From positions 41,691,715 to 41,755,714 of the forward strand of contig CM031879.1 in assembly GCA_018697195.1 (NCBI GenBank): 64,000 nucleotides of DNA, given 5' to 3'. This DNA is from Certhia americana. Its lineage: Eukaryota; Chordata; Aves; Passeriformes; Certhiidae. Shown here piece by piece: positions 61,728 through 64,000 of the stretch (its first letter is position 1; the number at the start of each line of letters is the position of its first letter). The translations under genes were made by a program, and so were the position numbers. The notes beneath the pieces are model-generated. The model was given only the letters and a program-made list of their open reading frames with translations, was not told the origin of the DNA and did no database searches.

Positions 61728-64000
61728 GTTAGAGACATTTCTAGACACCCCCAGACCTATTATCCTCATAAATACAATATTTAATTTGTCTTTTACTCAT
61801 CTATATTTCAATTTATAGTGATACTTCTTTAACAAGGAAAGCAATGTATGCCACTGCTAGCGTAAGTACAGTAACTGTGAAAAATCAAGCTGCCTGTACA
61901 TGAAACAAAATTTCTAACTGAAAACGTTTCTGTTGTTGTATTGCAAGTAAGATGGAAGATAACACAATATCAGAGATAATAAGAGCTGTAACCAGAATCA
62001 CTGGGTGTTGAGACTAATTGACAAGATGTGGTTAAGAAATCTGTGTATTGCGTAAATTTATAAGGAATTTAAGAACTGTAATTTCTGTCTAAAAAATGGA
62101 AATTCTTAATTGCAGCAATTTGTGACAATCTTATGACCTCAGTCAGTAGTGTAATAAAATTAGACTGATGAAAAATTAATCAACATATTCAGAAATAGTT
62201 GAATTTTCTTAGCTTATTCATGCTTGCTTATCAGTTGTGAGTACAACTTCCTAGCTACTCAGCATCCAAATATATTGGAAGTGTACTACAGGAAGACAAA
62301 GGGCAGATGCCATGACTTATTAACACAGTATTGAATGTGGGGAAATAGGCTCCAAGTTTGAAGATGATTTCAAGGATTTTTGTGGGTAGAATACATGTAC
62401 ATGTATACCTCTTGATGTTAAAGTTCAGTATCTGCCATTAATGAGACAGATTGCATGTTAAACACACACTTTGATTAAACTGTGAAGAAAATTTCAGGGA
62501 TTTTAACACACTATATTAAAAGACATGTGAAAGTACAAATAAACTAATGTTCCAGAATTTTTTTAAAAAGCAATTTAATTTCAGGAGGTTTGCCATTTTG
62601 GCATAGGACAGAAGGAGAGGGTAAGATAGCATTTAATGACAGAATTATTAGACAGATCTACAGTTAAGATACATAAATAATTCATCTCCACACGAGAAAC
62701 ATCTTTCTGAAAATCTACTGCGTGACTTCCCTCTGTGACGAACAAGTTACACACCATTATTTCAATGTTAATTTCAATGGAGACCAGATAGAGGAGCTCA
62801 GAGTGCCTACTGTGCAAGGCAAAATTGTTTTCCCTATTCAAAATCGTTAGTGCTTGACGTGGTAAAGGCTAAATACCATGAACAGTGAATGGCTTTCAGT
62901 CTTTAGTGCTGATAAACAAGTCTCTTGTTTACTTTTGGAATTAAAGCTGACCCATTCCTGTTAAACCTAGATATGCGTCAATCCATTGCTGTATATAAAG
63001 GAAGATGCTGTGTCACTTAGACCAATAAGAGAAAAAGACCAAAGTGCATTTAATTCATTTGGCCCTCAAAAGAAGTTCTTCACTGGATAGGAAAATTAGT
63101 GAGCCTGCGTAAGGAGCATTTCTGAGTATTGTTCTTTTTTTTTTTTTTTCCCTGAGACAAAGAGCAGATTTGAAATTATTTATTACGCTAGAGATTTTTT
63201 TTGGGATTGTTGAAAGCAAAGAGGTAAGTAAGTGCTGGAGAGACAGGACTCTTCATCTAGGTACAGACAAGACCTGGAGAGCAACACTTCATGCTTCAGA
63301 TCAGCTGTGTAAGAACAGCAAACCAGATCTACAGGTTGGCTGAAAAGAAAAGGTTTGCCACAACTCAGGTCTGGAGATTTACATGTAACACAGCATCCAC
63401 AGTGAATGAGAGTGGTGATGAGATGATGCATTTGCCTTTCTGAAGGAAACACATTACTGTATTGCCTAAGAATTAAGCAAGAAAAAAAAATATTTTTATG
63501 TTCTAGGTCTATCTGCTGTAGTCCAAGTTAAAAATTGAGTGGACATGAAATTTGTATAGCCTTGTAGATAACTTTGGAAAGACACAAGAGATATTTGAGA
63601 GATATAAAGCTAAATGAGTTCACCACTTGAAGATCAGGACTGCTATTTAGCAAAATAATTCATTTTTAATCAATCCCTGTGCCAGTGTCCCTGGCCCAGC
63701 TTCACCGTTTCTCAAAGGAGTCCTAGAACCTTTCCCTGCCTTTGTCCGTCTGCTCCTGATTTATGATCTAGAACATTCAGGTCAATACACATACACAGAC
63801 ATTTTCCTTTTTCAAATACTAGTGACTTTATTCACTAGTAGTGAATAAATTCAGATTTAGTTCTTTCTGGTCACCCTAACAGACTACTAAATATCATTCC
63901 CCACCCTCCCAAAAACTTTCCTTGTTTGTTTTCTGAACCCTAATCAGCTTCATCACATGATCCAGGTCTTTTGTTTATGACCTCTTGTTGCTGGGGAAGC
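61725..64000. other. AT-rich unique sequence, nothing recognised
   Basis: No exon, RNA gene or named repeat apart from a 15-base T run at 63135-63149. The short - strand ORFs at 62581-62841 and 63183-63452 have no recognisable homology. At 63819-63852 ACTAGTGACTTTATTCACTAGTAGTGAATAA contains a small hairpin (TTATTCACTA against TAGTGAATAA). Confidence 0.55.

Noticed and set aside
1..64000. CRISPR arrays, prophage, insertion sequences or a defence system
   Set aside because: The window is vertebrate-like: no direct-repeat/spacer array, no dense collinear ORFs and no ribosome binding sites.
1..64000. Endogenous retrovirus or LTR
   Set aside because: I found no paired LTRs, primer-binding site, or gag/pol/env-like frame. 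The only RT-like sequence belongs to CR1.

Overview
This window looks like vertebrate nuclear DNA, most probably from a bird. It is AT-rich and gene-poor. The only interspersed repeats I can name are CR1-type LINE retrotransposons, the dominant LINE of birds and other sauropsids. I see no Alu, B1/B2, L1 or other mammalian SINE/LINE, and no bacterial features (no operons, no ribosome-binding-site-led ORFs, no CRISPR). Assignment to birds rather than crocodilians or turtles is inferred from the low repeat density and short microsatellites; nothing here fixes the species.

I find no protein-coding gene, exon, tRNA or rRNA that I can support. All open reading frames are short (at most about 160 codons). 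They lie on both strands, overlap each other in several frames, are not bounded by convincing exon structure and match no family I recognise. The window is best read as a gene desert or the inside of a very large intron.

Layout. Positions 1-29.4 kb: unique AT-rich DNA with simple repeats (A18G10 at 2305, T-rich at 4792, a double A-tract at 5665, a C-run at 7006, (GAA)13 at 13750, (GAAAAA)5 at 18844) and two locally GC-richer stretches near 5.9-6.6 kb and 17.05-17.8 kb. Positions 29.4-39 kb: a CR1 3' end on the + strand (29430), a tiny CR1 tail on the - strand (36485), a compound microsatellite (36914-37055) and a well-preserved CR1 3' segment on the - strand (38624-39025). Positions 39-55.3 kb: unique sequence with an (ATTT)9 array, an AT-rich palindromic patch (45531), a diverged local duplication (48075) and an A42 tract (53024). 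Positions 55.3-56.55 kb: the largest element, a 5'-truncated CR1 on the + strand with a broken reverse-transcriptase reading frame. Positions 56.5-64 kb: unique sequence with a (GT)n array at 61688.

Possible regulatory DNA can only be suggested from motifs: a perfect RFX X-box-like palindrome at 33186-33199, and a homeodomain/POU-like cluster with a 12-bp palindrome at 39888-39899. No previously undescribed biological system could be supported in this window.
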